64,000 nt of DNA, taken from contig NZ_LT906479.1 in NCBI RefSeq assembly GCF_900187015.1, positions 186,001-250,000 of the forward strand. The letters are read 5' to 3'. Under the pieces are notes generated by a model. That model was not told the DNA's origin. It saw nothing but the letters and a program-made list of their open reading frames with translations, and did not search any database. How positions within the stretch are numbered: the stretch's first letter is position 1; each line of letters starts with the position of its first letter. Source of the stretch: Serratia ficaria (GTDB lineage: Bacteria; Pseudomonadota; Gammaproteobacteria; Enterobacterales; Enterobacteriaceae). Below are positions 27,958 to 38,646 of the stretch, in pieces. A program made the position numbers and the translations under genes.

Positions 27958-29556
27958 ATGGCAAAAGATAAGAAACGTGGGTTTTTCTCCTGGCTGGGCT
28001 TCGGCCAGAAGGAAGAAGAGCAACAGCAACCTGAACCGTCGGTAGAACAGACGGAAAATCAGGCCGTGGAGACACCGGCTGAACCGGCGGCCCCCACGCT
28101 GGACGATAAGCTCCCCACCCAGGAATCTGAACCTGCCGCCTCCGTTGACACCCCGGGAGAATGGGACAGCAGCCTGACCGGCGAGCAGATTGCGGAAAGC
28201 GTGCCGGCGGTTGCCGAGCGCCCGGCGGAGGAAGACATCGCCGAGCCGGTAGCCGAACCCGAGCCGGTAGCCGAACCCGAGCCGGTAGCCGAACCCGAGC
28301 CGGTAGCCGAACCCGAGCCGGTAGCCGAACCCGAGCCGGTAGCCGAACCCGAGCCGGAAGTCGAACCCGAGCCGGTAGCCGAACCCGAGCCGGTAGCCGA
28401 ACCCGAGCCGGTAGCCGAACCCGAGCCGGAAGTCGAACCCGAGCCGGTAGTCGAACCCGAGCCGGTAGTCGAACCCGAGCCGGTAGTCGAACCCGAGCCG
28501 GAAGTGGTTGAGCCAGAACCTGAGGTTCTGCCGGCCAGCGTAGCGCTGGAACCGATTGTCATCGCTGCGGCGCAGGAAGACGCCGCCGCCGAGCTGGCCG
28601 CGCCTGCGGTCACTCAAGAGCAGGAACGTCCGACCAAAGAGGGCTTCTTCGCCCGCCTGAAGCGCAGCCTGGTGAAGACCAAACAAAACCTCGGCTCCGG
28701 CTTTATCGGCCTGTTCCGCGGCAAGAAAATCGATGACGATCTGTTTGACGAGCTGGAAGAGCAGCTGTTGATCGCCGACGTCGGCGTGGAAACCACGCGC
28801 AAGATCATTACCTCCCTCACTCAGCACGCCAGCCGCAAACAGCTGAAAGACGCCGAAGCGCTGTACGGCAAACTGAAGGAGGAAATGTCCGAAATTCTGG
28901 CCAAGGTTGACCAACCGCTGGATGTTGGCGGCAAAACCCCGTATGTCATCCTGATGGTGGGCGTCAACGGCGTGGGCAAGACCACCACCATCGGCAAGCT
29001 GGCCCGCCAGTTCCAGGCCGAAGGCAAATCGGTGATGCTCGCCGCGGGGGATACTTTCCGCGCGGCGGCGGTCGAGCAGCTGCAGGTGTGGGGCGAACGC
29101 AACCGCATTCCGGTGGTGGCGCAGCATACCGGCGCGGATTCCGCCTCGGTGATTTTCGATGCGGTGCAAGCCGCCAAGGCGCGCGGCGTTGACGTGCTGA
29201 TCGCCGACACCGCCGGCCGCCTGCAGAACAAGGCGCACCTGATGGAAGAGCTGAAGAAGATCGTCCGCGTCATGAAAAAACTGGACGACCAGGCCCCCCA
29301 TGAGGTTATGCTGACTCTTGATGCCAGCACCGGCCAGAATGCGGTCAGCCAGGCGAAATTGTTTAATGAAGCCGTGGGCTTAACCGGCATCACGCTGACT
29401 AAACTGGACGGTACCGCCAAGGGCGGGGTGATCTTCGCCATCGCCGATCAGTTCGGTATCCCGATTCGCTATATCGGCGTCGGGGAAGGCATCGAAGATT
29501 TGCGGCCGTTTAAGGCTGACGATTTTATTGAGGCACTTTTTGCCCGAGAGGATTAA
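27958..29556 (+). CDS. ftsY: Signal recognition particle receptor FtsY
   Basis: Receptor GTPase that docks SRP-ribosome complexes at the membrane, 532 residues. A short basic N-terminus ([14 protein letters not shown]) is followed by a long acidic A domain, then the NG GTPase domain with [24 protein letters not shown] and [10 protein letters not shown]. The A domain contains 14 tandem copies of an 18-bp unit encoding EPVAEP variants (28243-28494), which explains the length above the E. coli protein (497). First gene of ftsYEX. Confidence 0.97.
   Translation: MAKDKKRGFFSWLGFGQKEEEQQQPEPSVEQTENQAVETPAEPAAPTLDDKLPTQESEPAASVDTPGEWDSSLTGEQIAESVPAVAERPAEEDIAEPVAEPEPVAEPEPVAEPEPVAEPEPVAEPEPVAEPEPEVEPEPVAEPEPVAEPEPVAEPEPEVEPEPVVEPEPVVEPEPVVEPEPEVVEPEPEVLPASVALEPIVIAAAQEDAAAELAAPAVTQEQERPTKEGFFARLKRSLVKTKQNLGSGFIGLFRGKKIDDDLFDELEEQLLIADVGVETTRKIITSLTQHASRKQLKDAEALYGKLKEEMSEILAKVDQPLDVGGKTPYVILMVGVNGVGKTTTIGKLARQFQAEGKSVMLAAGDTFRAAAVEQLQVWGERNRIPVVAQHTGADSASVIFDAVQAAKARGVDVLIADTAGRLQNKAHLMEELKKIVRVMKKLDDQAPHEVMLTLDASTGQNAVSQAKLFNEAVGLTGITLTKLDGTAKGGVIFAIADQFGIPIRYIGVGEGIEDLRPFKADDFIEALFARED
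28243..28494 (+). repeat. In-frame 18-bp tandem repeats in ftsY
   Basis: Fourteen consecutive 18-bp units with consensus GAGCCGGTAGCCGAACCC, differing only by GTAGCC, GAAGTC or GTAGTC in the middle. Each unit encodes six residues ([18 protein letters not shown]), so gain or loss keeps the frame. The near-identity of the units implies recent or continuing change in copy number by slippage. Confidence 0.97.
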
Positions 29557-29561
29557 AACGG

Positions 29562-30233
29562 ATGATTCGCTTTGAACAGGTCAGTAAAGCTTATCTGGGC
29601 GGACGGCAGGCGCTGCAGGGGGTAGATTTCCATCTGCGCCCGGCGGAGATGGCGTTTCTGACCGGCCATTCCGGCGCGGGTAAGAGTACCCTGCTGAAAC
29701 TGATTTGCGGCATTGAACGCCCCAGCGCCGGCCATATCTGGTTCGGCGGCCACGACATCAGCCGCCTGAAAAACGGCGAGGTGCCGTTCCTGCGCCGTCA
29801 GATCGGCATGATTTTCCAGGATCACCACCTGCTGCTGGACCGCACCGTGTATGACAACGTGGCGATGCCGTTGATCATCGCCGGCGCCAGCACCGAAGAC
29901 ATCCGCCGCCGCGTTTCCGCCGCGCTGGACAAGGTCGGGCTGCTGGATAAAGCGAAAAACTTCCCGATTCAGCTGTCCGGCGGCGAGCAACAGCGCGTGG
30001 GCATCGCCCGCGCGGTGGTGAACAAACCGGCGGTGCTGCTGGCGGACGAGCCGACCGGCAACCTGGATGACGCGCTGTCGGAAGGCATCCTGCGCCTGTT
30101 TGAAGAGTTCAACCGCGTCGGCGTCACCGTACTGATGGCGACCCACGACACCGGGCTGATCGCCCGCCGCAATTACCGTATCCTGACGCTGAGCCAGGGC
30201 CGCATGCTGGGAGGAGCGCACCATGGCGAATAA
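29562..30233 (+). CDS. ftsE: Cell division ATP-binding protein FtsE
   Basis: ATPase of the FtsEX complex at the division septum, 223 residues. Walker A is GHSGAGKST, the signature [14 protein letters not shown], and Walker [13 protein letters not shown]. FtsEX resembles an ABC transporter but in E. coli works by activating periplasmic murein hydrolases through EnvC. It starts 5 bp after the ftsY stop and overlaps ftsX by 11 bp. Confidence 0.97.
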   Translation: MIRFEQVSKAYLGGRQALQGVDFHLRPAEMAFLTGHSGAGKSTLLKLICGIERPSAGHIWFGGHDISRLKNGEVPFLRRQIGMIFQDHHLLLDRTVYDNVAMPLIIAGASTEDIRRRVSAALDKVGLLDKAKNFPIQLSGGEQQRVGIARAVVNKPAVLLADEPTGNLDDALSEGILRLFEEFNRVGVTVLMATHDTGLIARRNYRILTLSQGRMLGGAHHGE

Positions 30234-31176
30234 TGCAAAAACCGCCAAGAGCAAGGCGCTGCGCGGCGGCTGGCGCGAACAGTGGCGCTACGCCTGGGCG
30301 AACGCCATCAAGGATATGCTGCGCCAGCCGTTGGCGACGCTGCTGACGGTGATGGTGATCGCCATCTCCCTGACGCTGCCTAGCCTGTGCTACATCGTGT
30401 GGAAAAACGTCAGCACCGCGGCCACCCAGTGGTACCCGACGCCGCAGCTGACGGTCTACCTGGACAAGTCGCTGGACGACGACGCCGCGGTGAAAGTGCT
30501 CGACGCCATCAAGGCGGAAGCCGGCGTAGAGAAGGTGAACTACCTGTCGCGCGAAGAGGCCCGGGGCGAATTCCGCAACTGGTCAGGCTTCGGCGGCGCG
30601 CTGGACATGCTGGAAGAAAACCCGCTGCCGGCGGTGGCGATCATCACGCCGAAGATGAGCTTCCAGAGTTCCGAAACCCTCAACACCCTGCGCGATCGCG
30701 TGGCGGCGGTGCAGGGCGTGGACGAAGTGCGCATGGATGACAGCTGGTTTGCCCGCCTGGCGGCGCTGACCGGGCTGGTGGGCCAGGTCGCGGCGATCAT
30801 CGGCGTGCTGATGGTGGTGGCGGTGTTCCTGGTGATCGGCAACAGCGTGCGCCTGAGCATCTTCAGCCGCCGCGACACCATCAACGTGATGAAGCTGATC
30901 GGCGCCACCGACGGCTTTATCCTGCGGCCGTTCCTCAACGGCGGGGCGATGCTCGGCTTTACCGGCGCGCTGCTGTCGCTGGCGTTGTCCGGGGCCCTGG
31001 TGTGGAAGCTGGAGTCGGTGGTGACCGACGTGGCCAGGGTGTTCGGCACCACCTTCACCCTGCACGGCCTGGGCTGGGACGAGGCGCTGCTGCTGCTGCT
31101 CATCTCGGCGATGATCGGCTGGATCGCCGCCTGGCTGGCGACGGTGCAACATTTACGCCGATTTACACCACAGTAA
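30223..31176 (+). CDS. ftsX: Cell division protein FtsX
   Basis: Membrane subunit of FtsEX, 317 residues. A basic cytoplasmic N-terminus is followed by a first membrane segment (about residues 42-62), a periplasmic domain of about 100 residues that binds EnvC in E. coli, and three further membrane segments. The segment [20 protein letters not shown] is conserved, quoted by its ends [10 protein letters not shown] and GATDGF. The start is supported by GGAGGAG 6 nt before the ATG. Confidence 0.97.
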   Translation: MANNAKTAKSKALRGGWREQWRYAWANAIKDMLRQPLATLLTVMVIAISLTLPSLCYIVWKNVSTAATQWYPTPQLTVYLDKSLDDDAAVKVLDAIKAEAGVEKVNYLSREEARGEFRNWSGFGGALDMLEENPLPAVAIITPKMSFQSSETLNTLRDRVAAVQGVDEVRMDDSWFARLAALTGLVGQVAAIIGVLMVVAVFLVIGNSVRLSIFSRRDTINVMKLIGATDGFILRPFLNGGAMLGFTGALLSLALSGALVWKLESVVTDVARVFGTTFTLHGLGWDEALLLLLISAMIGWIAAWLATVQHLRRFTPQ

Positions 31177-31491
31177 GATTTTTTTGGTATACTCTTCTCC
31201 TGCTGCTCTGAACGCGTTGCGGGAGAAGAGTGACCTTAAGTACAGCAAGCACCGCTCCTCTTCGCTTAGCGCACAAATTCCCTATCAGCCTTAACTTTCA
31301 TCACGTATTGTCAGATGCAATGCTGTCGAAAAACAGTGAACTTTTAGGGCGGAACAGGGTCCAAAATTGCAGCAAATGTTAAGGTGCCCGGCGTGTGGAA
31401 CCGCTTTTGCAACAGCAACTGCCGTAGAATCAATCATTTCCCCGCTGTAATTATCACCTGCATGATCTGTTTTCTCATAGAGAGGGTTTGA
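31177..31491 (+). promoter_or_regulatory. rpoH leader and promoter region
   Basis: A 315-bp gap between ftsX and rpoH. In E. coli rpoH is served by several promoters in this space. Here AT-rich stretches are present, but individual promoters cannot be assigned with confidence. The strong ribosome-binding site GAGAGGG lies just before the rpoH ATG and could be masked by the coding region, as in the known thermosensor. Confidence 0.4.
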
Positions 31492-32349
31492 ATGACCAAA
31501 GAAATGCAAACTTTAGCCTTAGTACCCCAAGGCAGCTTGGAAGCCTATATTCGGGCCGCCAACGCCTATCCGATGCTGACGGCAGAGGAAGAGCGGGAGC
31601 TGGCTGAACGGCTGCATTATCAGGGCGATCTGGAAGCAGCTAAGCAGCTTATCCTGTCTCACCTGCGCTTTGTCGCTCATATTGCCCGCAACTATTCAGG
31701 CTATGGTCTGCCGCAGGCGGATCTGATCCAGGAAGGTAACATCGGCCTGATGAAAGCCGTTCGCCGTTTCAACCCGGAGGTTGGCGTGCGTCTGGTGTCC
31801 TTTGCGGTGCATTGGATTAAGGCGGAAATTCACGAATACGTGCTGCGCAACTGGCGCATCGTCAAGGTTGCCACCACCAAGGCGCAGCGCAAACTGTTCT
31901 TTAACCTGCGCAAAACCAAGCAGCGTCTGGGCTGGTTCAATCAGGACGAAGTGGAACTGGTGGCCCGCGAGCTGGGGGTGACCAGCAAAGACGTGCGCGA
32001 GATGGAGTCCCGCATGGCGGCGCAGGACATGACCTTTGACCCGACCCCGGACGACGAAGCCCGTGACGGTCAGTCGATGGCGCCGGTGCTGTATCTGCAG
32101 GATAAAAGCTCCGACTTCGCCGAAGGCATTGAGGAAGATAACTGGGAAAGCAACGCCGCGGACAAACTGGCCTATGCGCTGGAAGGTCTGGACGAACGCA
32201 GCCAGCATATCATCCGCGCCCGCTGGCTGGACGACGACAACAAATCCACGCTGCAGGAACTGGCCGATCGGTACGGCGTTTCCGCCGAGCGCGTGCGTCA
32301 GCTGGAAAAGAACGCCATGAAGAAGCTGAAGATGGCGATCGAAGCCTAA
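31492..32349 (+). CDS. rpoH: RNA polymerase heat-shock sigma factor RpoH (sigma 32)
   Basis: Alternative sigma factor for the heat-shock regulon, 285 residues (E. coli 284). Region 2 contains [22 protein letters not shown], seen here by DLIQEGN and RRFNPE; the RpoH box [10 protein letters not shown] lies near residue 133; region 4 ends with the helix-turn-helix [19 protein letters not shown]. In enterobacteria its level is set by mRNA structure and by DnaK/FtsH. A strong terminator follows. Confidence 0.98.
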   Translation: MTKEMQTLALVPQGSLEAYIRAANAYPMLTAEEERELAERLHYQGDLEAAKQLILSHLRFVAHIARNYSGYGLPQADLIQEGNIGLMKAVRRFNPEVGVRLVSFAVHWIKAEIHEYVLRNWRIVKVATTKAQRKLFFNLRKTKQRLGWFNQDEVELVARELGVTSKDVREMESRMAAQDMTFDPTPDDEARDGQSMAPVLYLQDKSSDFAEGIEEDNWESNAADKLAYALEGLDERSQHIIRARWLDDDNKSTLQELADRYGVSAERVRQLEKNAMKKLKMAIEA

Positions 32350-32366
32350 GTTCATTTCATAAGAAG

Positions 32367-32392
32367 AAAAGCCCGGCGAGCCGGGCTTTTTT
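32367..32392. terminator. rpoH terminator
   Basis: GCCCGG (32371-32376) and CCGGGC (32381-32386) form the stem with loop CGAG, preceded by AAAA and followed by TTTTTT. Good intrinsic terminator on the plus strand, possibly bidirectional, between the convergent rpoH and the gene ending at 32410. Confidence 0.9.
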
Positions 32393-32409
32393 GTGCCTGC
32401 GATTCGCCG

Positions 32410-34488
32410 TTATCGCGTGACAGCGGCGAAGTCCGGTGCCGGGCAGTCATAGCCAAACTTGCTGGCCCAGGCGTAGCGGGTGCCGGTATTGAGGTAGCGC
32501 TGGTACAGCGCCTGGCCGGTTTTGGCGTCGCGTTTAATCACCCAGCCGGCGGCGTTGCACAATACCGCGGCGTAGGCCTGGCTCTTCGGCGGCAGCAAAT
32601 CGGCCGCCTGCCGGGCCAGATCGACCGCCTGCCAGCGGTAGTGCAGGAAGCGGTTGTCCTGCGGCGGCAGCGCCGCCTTGGCGCGCGCCGCTTCCGCGCC
32701 GCCGATCCAGCTTTTGTGCTTCAGCTCGCGGGTATCGAACGCATCCCCCAGATAAGAATAACCGGCGCCGTAAATGGCGTAGTCCGGCGTCATTTCATAG
32801 CCGGTGAACGTCAGCCCCTGGGCGCGCAGCAGGCTCGCGGCCCGGTAGTAGGCAGTGGCGCGGGCCAGCGGCTTGGCGGTTTTATCCTGCGCCGCTTTCA
32901 GCGCATCGGCGTACTGCTGGGCCGCCTGGCGGTAGTTGGGGATGTCGAAATAGGCCAGCGCTTCCTGTTCGCGTCCGGCGCGCATCAGCCGCCGCGCCAG
33001 CAGCTCGCGCAGCTGCACTTCCGGCGTCATCTGCTGGCCGCCGTATTCGTCCGGATTGACCGGCTGCAGCGGCGTGGCCGGCGCCGGCGCATGGCGGTCG
33101 ACGAAGCCTTTCAGCTCATCGACGGTCAGCACCCGCTCGGCCACGTCCGCCACGTCGGCCCAGTAGAGCGCCTTGCCGCGATACAGCAGATCCATCGCCT
33201 GCAGATAATCGCCGCGGTTCAGCGCCAGTATCGCCTGCTCGCCGGCTACCCGGCACTCCGGCACTATGGTTTCCGCCACAAAGTCGGCATTGCGCTGTTC
33301 GCCCCAGCTTTCGTTGGCGGGGAAGGCGCTCGCCGCCTTGGCGTAGGCGGCGGTGGCGGCCTTGACGTCGCCGTCGCGCAGCGCCATTTTGGCGCGCAGC
33401 CACCAGGCCAGGCCGCTGTCGCCGGCGTTTTTCAGCAGGCTGGCCGTCATCGGGTATTGCCCGGCGCGGTAAGCCAGCGCCGCCAGCCGATCGCTGCCGG
33501 CGAAGCCGCTCTTCACCGAGGCGTTCAGCAGCGTCAGGATCTGACTGATGGTTTGCGCGGAGCGGCTGCCGCTGCCGTCGGTATCGGCCAGCTGCAGGTT
33601 GCTGCTGCGGGCGAACAGCTCGATGGTGACCAACTGCTGAATGAGCGGATTGTCGATAGCCTGCTTGAGGGTTTCGACATGGTCAGGATTGACCAGATAG
33701 CTGGAGACGTACTGCAGCGACAGGCCACCGCCCGGGTCGCCCTGTGCCGCCTGCTGCGCATACAGCCGCGCCGCCGCGGCGACGTCACCCAGCCACAGAT
33801 CAATGCGCGCCTGCTGCCCGAGGCTGCTCAGCGCCAGCCGATCGGGATCGGCTGCGCCGCCCTTAACCCGATCGATCGCCTGCTGAAACGCCGCCCGCGC
33901 CTGTTCGAGCTGCGCTTTGGGCGGATGTTCCACCGCCGGGGCCGGTTCGCCGGATGCGTTTTCCGGCGTGCCGCGATCGCCCATCAGCAGCCTGCCGAGC
34001 GAATATTGCGCCCGCAGCCCCCAGTCGGCCTGTTGCGCCGCAGGCAGCGCCAGCACCTGCCGGAAATATTCCGCCGCGCGCGGATCGTCGACGGCGAAGG
34101 CGACGGCGCCCAACTGATACAGGCGTGCGGCGTCGGACAGCCCCTGAGTATTGACCGCATCGGCTTCTTCGACGGTTTTGGCGGCGCGCATTTTGCCGAT
34201 GATCAGGGTCTCCGGCGACAGCGGCATCGGTTTCGGCGGCATTGGCGGCGGCGGCGCTTGCCACTGCGGCAGCTGTTTGTCCGGCGCCACCAGGCGGCCG
34301 GCCTCAAAGGCGAAGTTGCCTTCCGGCATGTACAGCAGGGTGCCGTTGCGATCGGTCAGCAAACGATTGGGGAAATCCGGCCCGCAGGCGTAGCCGTTCA
34401 GCGGCAGCGCCAGCGCGGCGCCAATCAGCGCGGCCAGCGGAAGATACCGGCGGGGGTCCCGTGCGGCGCGCGTATCAAGGTGTGACAA
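32410..34488 (-). CDS. Large exported protein of unknown function, helical-repeat type
   Basis: A 692-residue protein with an N-terminal signal segment followed by CGPDFPNR, the first residues of the likely mature form. The body is Ala- and Leu-rich with repeated helical pairs that look like tetratricopeptide-type repeats, for example in YFRQVLALPAAQQADW and AYRAGQYPMTASLLKNAG. No catalytic motif was recognised. The start is TTG at 34488, supported by AGGAGG 5-6 nt upstream; no ATG is available before the signal segment. It overlaps the DUF3142 gene by 14 bp. A periplasmic or outer-membrane scaffold role is a guess. Confidence 0.75.
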   Translation of the reverse strand: MSHLDTRAARDPRRYLPLAALIGAALALPLNGYACGPDFPNRLLTDRNGTLLYMPEGNFAFEAGRLVAPDKQLPQWQAPPPPMPPKPMPLSPETLIIGKMRAAKTVEEADAVNTQGLSDAARLYQLGAVAFAVDDPRAAEYFRQVLALPAAQQADWGLRAQYSLGRLLMGDRGTPENASGEPAPAVEHPPKAQLEQARAAFQQAIDRVKGGAADPDRLALSSLGQQARIDLWLGDVAAAARLYAQQAAQGDPGGGLSLQYVSSYLVNPDHVETLKQAIDNPLIQQLVTIELFARSSNLQLADTDGSGSRSAQTISQILTLLNASVKSGFAGSDRLAALAYRAGQYPMTASLLKNAGDSGLAWWLRAKMALRDGDVKAATAAYAKAASAFPANESWGEQRNADFVAETIVPECRVAGEQAILALNRGDYLQAMDLLYRGKALYWADVADVAERVLTVDELKGFVDRHAPAPATPLQPVNPDEYGGQQMTPEVQLRELLARRLMRAGREQEALAYFDIPNYRQAAQQYADALKAAQDKTAKPLARATAYYRAASLLRAQGLTFTGYEMTPDYAIYGAGYSYLGDAFDTRELKHKSWIGGAEAARAKAALPPQDNRFLHYRWQAVDLARQAADLLPPKSQAYAAVLCNAAGWVIKRDAKTGQALYQRYLNTGTRYAWASKFGYDCPAPDFAAVTR

Positions 34489-35692
34489 GGGTGCCTCCTG
34501 GCGTCAGGTTTTTGCAGCGCAGCCAACCGAGCGGCCGGGATTGTCCGGCGCGCAGCTGGTCACCGTCAATGCGGGTAAAACGCTGCCGTTGAGGGGTGGT
34601 TTCCAGCCGGTAATTGCCCACCGCATCCGCCGCCAGGCAATCGCCGGCGGTGATGACGATCTCCCGGGGCAGCGGGGCGTCAACCGGCCCGTTATTATGA
34701 ATTGTCAGATCATACAACCCGTTTTGCCGTGGCTGAGGCCTGAATTTTACCTGCCAGTCGACGGTCAGCGGCCGGCGCTCGATAACCGCCCGCAGCGTGG
34801 CGAGCGACCAGGCGCGGCGATCGGTCGCCAGCGGCAGGCGGAACCAGATGATGCCGCGCAGCCGCGGTGTGGCCTGGCTGGCCAACTGCTGCAGAAAGTC
34901 GGCAATTCGCTGCGGCGCCACCGTCAGTTCGCGCCCGCCGCCCGCCACGCGCAGCGGCGATTCGCTTTCCACCTGCGCGCCCTGCGCATCGAACCCCAAT
35001 AACCCCATGCCGTAGGCCGGCAGCGCCACGCGGAACGGCTTCGGGGTGATGGCGGCATATTGCCGCACCCAGCGCAGCGCCTGCGCGCCGTCGAACAGCC
35101 CCTGACGAGGAGAGAGTACGGCGTGCACCTGCAGCACCGAGCTGTCGGCCTGTTGCAGCACGCCGGGCAGCGCCGGTGAACCGATCCAGGCCGGCAGGGC
35201 GGTTATGCCGAGCTGCAGCGAGGCGGGCAGCCGTTGGCGCAGCTGGTGCAGGAAGCGTTGGTAGTCCGGCAGCCGGGCGGTGGCGGCGTCGTGGTCGATT
35301 TCCACGCCGCTGACCTGCAGCCCGGCGTCTTGCCAGCGTTGCGCCAGCGTCAGCAGGCGCTGAACGATGGCGGTTTGATCCCGCTGCGGCAGTTGCCCGT
35401 CGAGGCGCGCCACCAGCCACAGCGGGCGGCCATCCTGTTGCAACAAGGGGAGATTGATCGGAATTTCCCGCCAGCCCTCGCGCGGGTGCACCTGCAGCGC
35501 CAGCACCCGCAGGCTGGAGAACAGGTCGCGGCTGTCGGCCAGCGCCTCGGCGTGCTGCGGCGTCCAGACCCGCTGCCACACGTAGATCTGACGATCCCAG
35601 GGTTGCTGCAGCCGCAGAGCCTGCTGGCGCCCGGCGAACCAGGCCGCCAGCGCCAGCGCGATCAGCAGCAGCGCCGCCAGCCGGCGTTTCAT
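34475..35692 (-). CDS. DUF3142 domain-containing protein
   Basis: A 405-residue protein with an N-terminal membrane anchor or signal (about residues 5-20) and a DUF3142 domain. The pattern of strands and the segment SGVEIDHDAATARLPDY resemble the barrel strand with acidic residues found in glycoside hydrolase-like TIM barrels, but no activity is established. The longer open frame to 35992 lies inside panM. The start at 35692 overlaps the panM stop (ATGA), and the stop overlaps the start of the large exported protein, so the three are coupled. Confidence 0.78.
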   Translation of the reverse strand: MKRRLAALLLIALALAAWFAGRQQALRLQQPWDRQIYVWQRVWTPQHAEALADSRDLFSSLRVLALQVHPREGWREIPINLPLLQQDGRPLWLVARLDGQLPQRDQTAIVQRLLTLAQRWQDAGLQVSGVEIDHDAATARLPDYQRFLHQLRQRLPASLQLGITALPAWIGSPALPGVLQQADSSVLQVHAVLSPRQGLFDGAQALRWVRQYAAITPKPFRVALPAYGMGLLGFDAQGAQVESESPLRVAGGGRELTVAPQRIADFLQQLASQATPRLRGIIWFRLPLATDRRAWSLATLRAVIERRPLTVDWQVKFRPQPRQNGLYDLTIHNNGPVDAPLPREIVITAGDCLAADAVGNYRLETTPQRQRFTRIDGDQLRAGQSRPLGWLRCKNLTPGGTLVTP

Positions 35693-36081
35693 TTCTGCCA
35701 GAGTTCGCCCTGGGGCGCGAAGCCGCAGGCGCGCATAAAGTTGTCGACCTCGCCGCGTTCGCGCGGCGCCAGGCCGGCGGTCGACAGCCGCCAGTGGGCC
35801 ACCTGCGGCAGCTGGCGCTGCGTGTCCTGCACCAGATACAGCCCGACGCCGCGGCGGCGCGTCACTTCGCGCACCAGCAGGTCCTGCAATTCGGCCTGGT
35901 CGTCCTGCAAAACCACCTTCACCGCGCCCAGCAGCCGCTCGTTGAAACGGGCGGCGAACAGCGCTTTGCCGCCGCTCAGCCAGCTTTGCCACTGCGCAGG
36001 TTGCTGATGCGGCCAGATTTTGCCGAGGTCGATAAGGTCTTGCGGGGATAGCGTACTCAAGCGCTCGATGGTCAATTTCAT
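35689..36081 (-). CDS. panM: PanD maturation factor PanM (PanZ)
   Basis: GNAT-fold protein of 130 residues (E. coli 127) that triggers self-cleavage of aspartate decarboxylase PanD in response to acetyl-CoA and so controls pantothenate synthesis. MKLTIERLSTLSPQDLIDLGKIWP is the typical N-terminus (quoted by MKLTIERL and DLGKIWP), and REVTRRRGVGLYLV is the acetyl-CoA-binding loop. The frame extends to 36192, but family agreement places the start at 36081. In E. coli it also lies between rpoH and the liv genes. Confidence 0.92.
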   Translation of the reverse strand: MKLTIERLSTLSPQDLIDLGKIWPHQQPAQWQSWLSGGKALFAARFNERLLGAVKVVLQDDQAELQDLLVREVTRRRGVGLYLVQDTQRQLPQVAHWRLSTAGLAPRERGEVDNFMRACGFAPQGELWQK

Positions 36082-36488
36082 GCAGAATTTCCGCGCAGCT
36101 AAATGATGCCGACAGTGTAATAGATCTTGCGCAGAGCGTTGTGTAAGTTTTTCTGTACGATTACTGCGCAAAATGTTTTTTGCATGGGTCATTTTCCGAG
36201 CAAACAGTTAGTAAACGCATTGTTAACCAGCATAACGCGCTACGCCTGATGGCAAACATCGCAGATTTAATCCGAGTTTTATCCTGTTTACACCGCTTGT
36301 TTCTGAGTGATGAAGTTGATTTGCAGCAGAATATTCCTGTTTAATGGCATGAAAAATAAAGTCTTATTAGAAAATATTGCCATCAAAACACCTAAATCAT
36401 TATTACTTATGAATAAAAGCAGTAAATAACGCTCGGGTGCAGGCAAACACAACAGGTACGTTCACAACGACAGATGGGGAATTTGCGG
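36082..36488. promoter_or_regulatory. Divergent panM/livK regulatory region
   Basis: A 407-bp AT-rich spacer that should carry the promoters of the panM operon and of livKHMGF. In E. coli the liv promoters are controlled by Lrp and leucine; AT-rich tracts such as those at 36340-36420 are compatible with this, but no individual site was assigned. No gene seen. Confidence 0.4.
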
Positions 36489-37604
36489 ATGAAATTAACA
36501 ACAGGTAAGGCATTGCTGGCGGGTTGTATCGCGATGGCTATCGGCCATTCGGCCATGGCGAAAGACATCAAGGTGGCGATCGTCGGGGCGATGTCCGGCC
36601 CGGTCGCGCAGTATGGCGATATGGAGTTTACCGGCGCGCGCCAGGCGATCGCCGACATCAACGCCAAGGGCGGCATCAAGGGCGACAAGCTGGTCGGCGT
36701 GGAATACGACGACGCCTGCGACCCGAAACAAGCGGTGGCGGTCGCCAACAAGGTGATCAACGACGGCATTCGCTACGTGATCGGCCACCTGTGTTCCTCA
36801 TCCACCCAGCCGGCATCCGATATTTATGAGGATGAAGGGGTGATCATGATTACCCCGGCGGCCACCAACGCCGATCTGACCACCCGCGGCTACAAAATGA
36901 TTATGCGCACCACGGGTCTGGATTCCGATCAGGGCCCGACCGCCGCCAAATACATCCTCGGCGAGATCAAGCCCAAGCGCATCGCCGTGGTGCACGACAA
37001 GCAACAGTATGGCGAAGGCCTGGCGCGCTCGGTGCGCGACAGCCTGAAGCAGCAGGGCACCGAGGTGGCGATGTTTGAAGGCATCACCGCCGGCGATAAG
37101 GACTTCTCCACCCTGGTGGCGCGCCTGAAGAAAGAGAATATCGACTTCGTCTATTTCGGCGGCTACTACCCGGAAATGGGCCAAATCCTGCGCCAGGCCA
37201 AGCAGGCCGGCCTGACCACCCGCTTTATGGGGCCGGAAGGCGTGGGCAACTCCTCGCTGTCCAACATCGCCGGCGCCGCCTCTGAAGGCATGCTGGTGAC
37301 CCTGCCGAAACGCTACGATCAGGTGCCGGCCAACCAGCCGATCGTCGACGCGCTGAAGGCCAAGAAGCTGGATCCGACCGGGCCTTTCGTCTGGACCACC
37401 TATGCCGCGCTGCAGTCGCTGACCACCGGCATGGAACGCAGCGGCAGCCAGGAACCGGAAGATATCGTCAAGGATCTGAAAACCGGCAAGCCGGTCGACA
37501 CCGTAATGGGGCCGCTGAGCTGGGATGACAAGGGCGATCTGAAAGGCTTCGAGTTCGGCGTATTCGAATGGCATGCCAACGGCACATCAACACCGATTAA
37601 ATAA
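36489..37604 (+). CDS. livK: Leucine/branched-chain amino acid-binding protein LivK
   Basis: Periplasmic binding protein for branched-chain amino acid import, 371 residues (E. coli LivK 369). Signal peptide cleaved near GHSAMAKDI. The mature N-terminus [19 protein letters not shown], the disulfide-forming cysteines in DDACDP and GHLCSSS, and [10 protein letters not shown] are family marks. The start at 36489 is chosen over 36474 because GGGGAA lies about 8 nt before it. Only one binding protein gene is present in front of livHMGF. Two hairpins separate it from livH. Confidence 0.95.
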   Translation: MKLTTGKALLAGCIAMAIGHSAMAKDIKVAIVGAMSGPVAQYGDMEFTGARQAIADINAKGGIKGDKLVGVEYDDACDPKQAVAVANKVINDGIRYVIGHLCSSSTQPASDIYEDEGVIMITPAATNADLTTRGYKMIMRTTGLDSDQGPTAAKYILGEIKPKRIAVVHDKQQYGEGLARSVRDSLKQQGTEVAMFEGITAGDKDFSTLVARLKKENIDFVYFGGYYPEMGQILRQAKQAGLTTRFMGPEGVGNSSLSNIAGAASEGMLVTLPKRYDQVPANQPIVDALKAKKLDPTGPFVWTTYAALQSLTTGMERSGSQEPEDIVKDLKTGKPVDTVMGPLSWDDKGDLKGFEFGVFEWHANGTSTPIK

Positions 37605-37622
37605 GCCATAATCATCAGGGTA

Positions 37623-37662
37623 GGGCGCAGTCCTCTGCGCCCGCGGGCCGGCTTGCCGGCCC
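37623..37662 (+). terminator. Tandem hairpins between livK and livH
   Basis: Two perfect stems in a row: GGGCGCAG (37623-37630) with CTGCGCCC (37635-37642), and GGGCCGGC (37645-37652) with GCCGGCCC (37655-37662). Neither has a T-run. They probably stabilise the livK message or block exonucleases, giving more binding protein than membrane components. Confidence 0.7.
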
Positions 37663-37719
37663 CGTATCCCTTTACCTGAAGGCGCTTTGCGTTCAGGTTT
37701 CGCAGCCAAGGGTCAGAGT

Positions 37720-38642
<923 letters not shown>

Positions 38643-38646
<4 letters not shown>

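Noticed and set aside
28243..28494. Regular 18-bp repeats considered as a CRISPR array
   Set aside because: Units are contiguous with no spacers, and they encode an in-frame EP-rich stretch of FtsY.
32641..34485. Open frame of 614 codons opposite the large exported protein
   Set aside because: The minus-strand frame has a signal segment, a strong ribosome-binding site and overlaps its neighbour as an operon member; the plus-strand frame has none of these.
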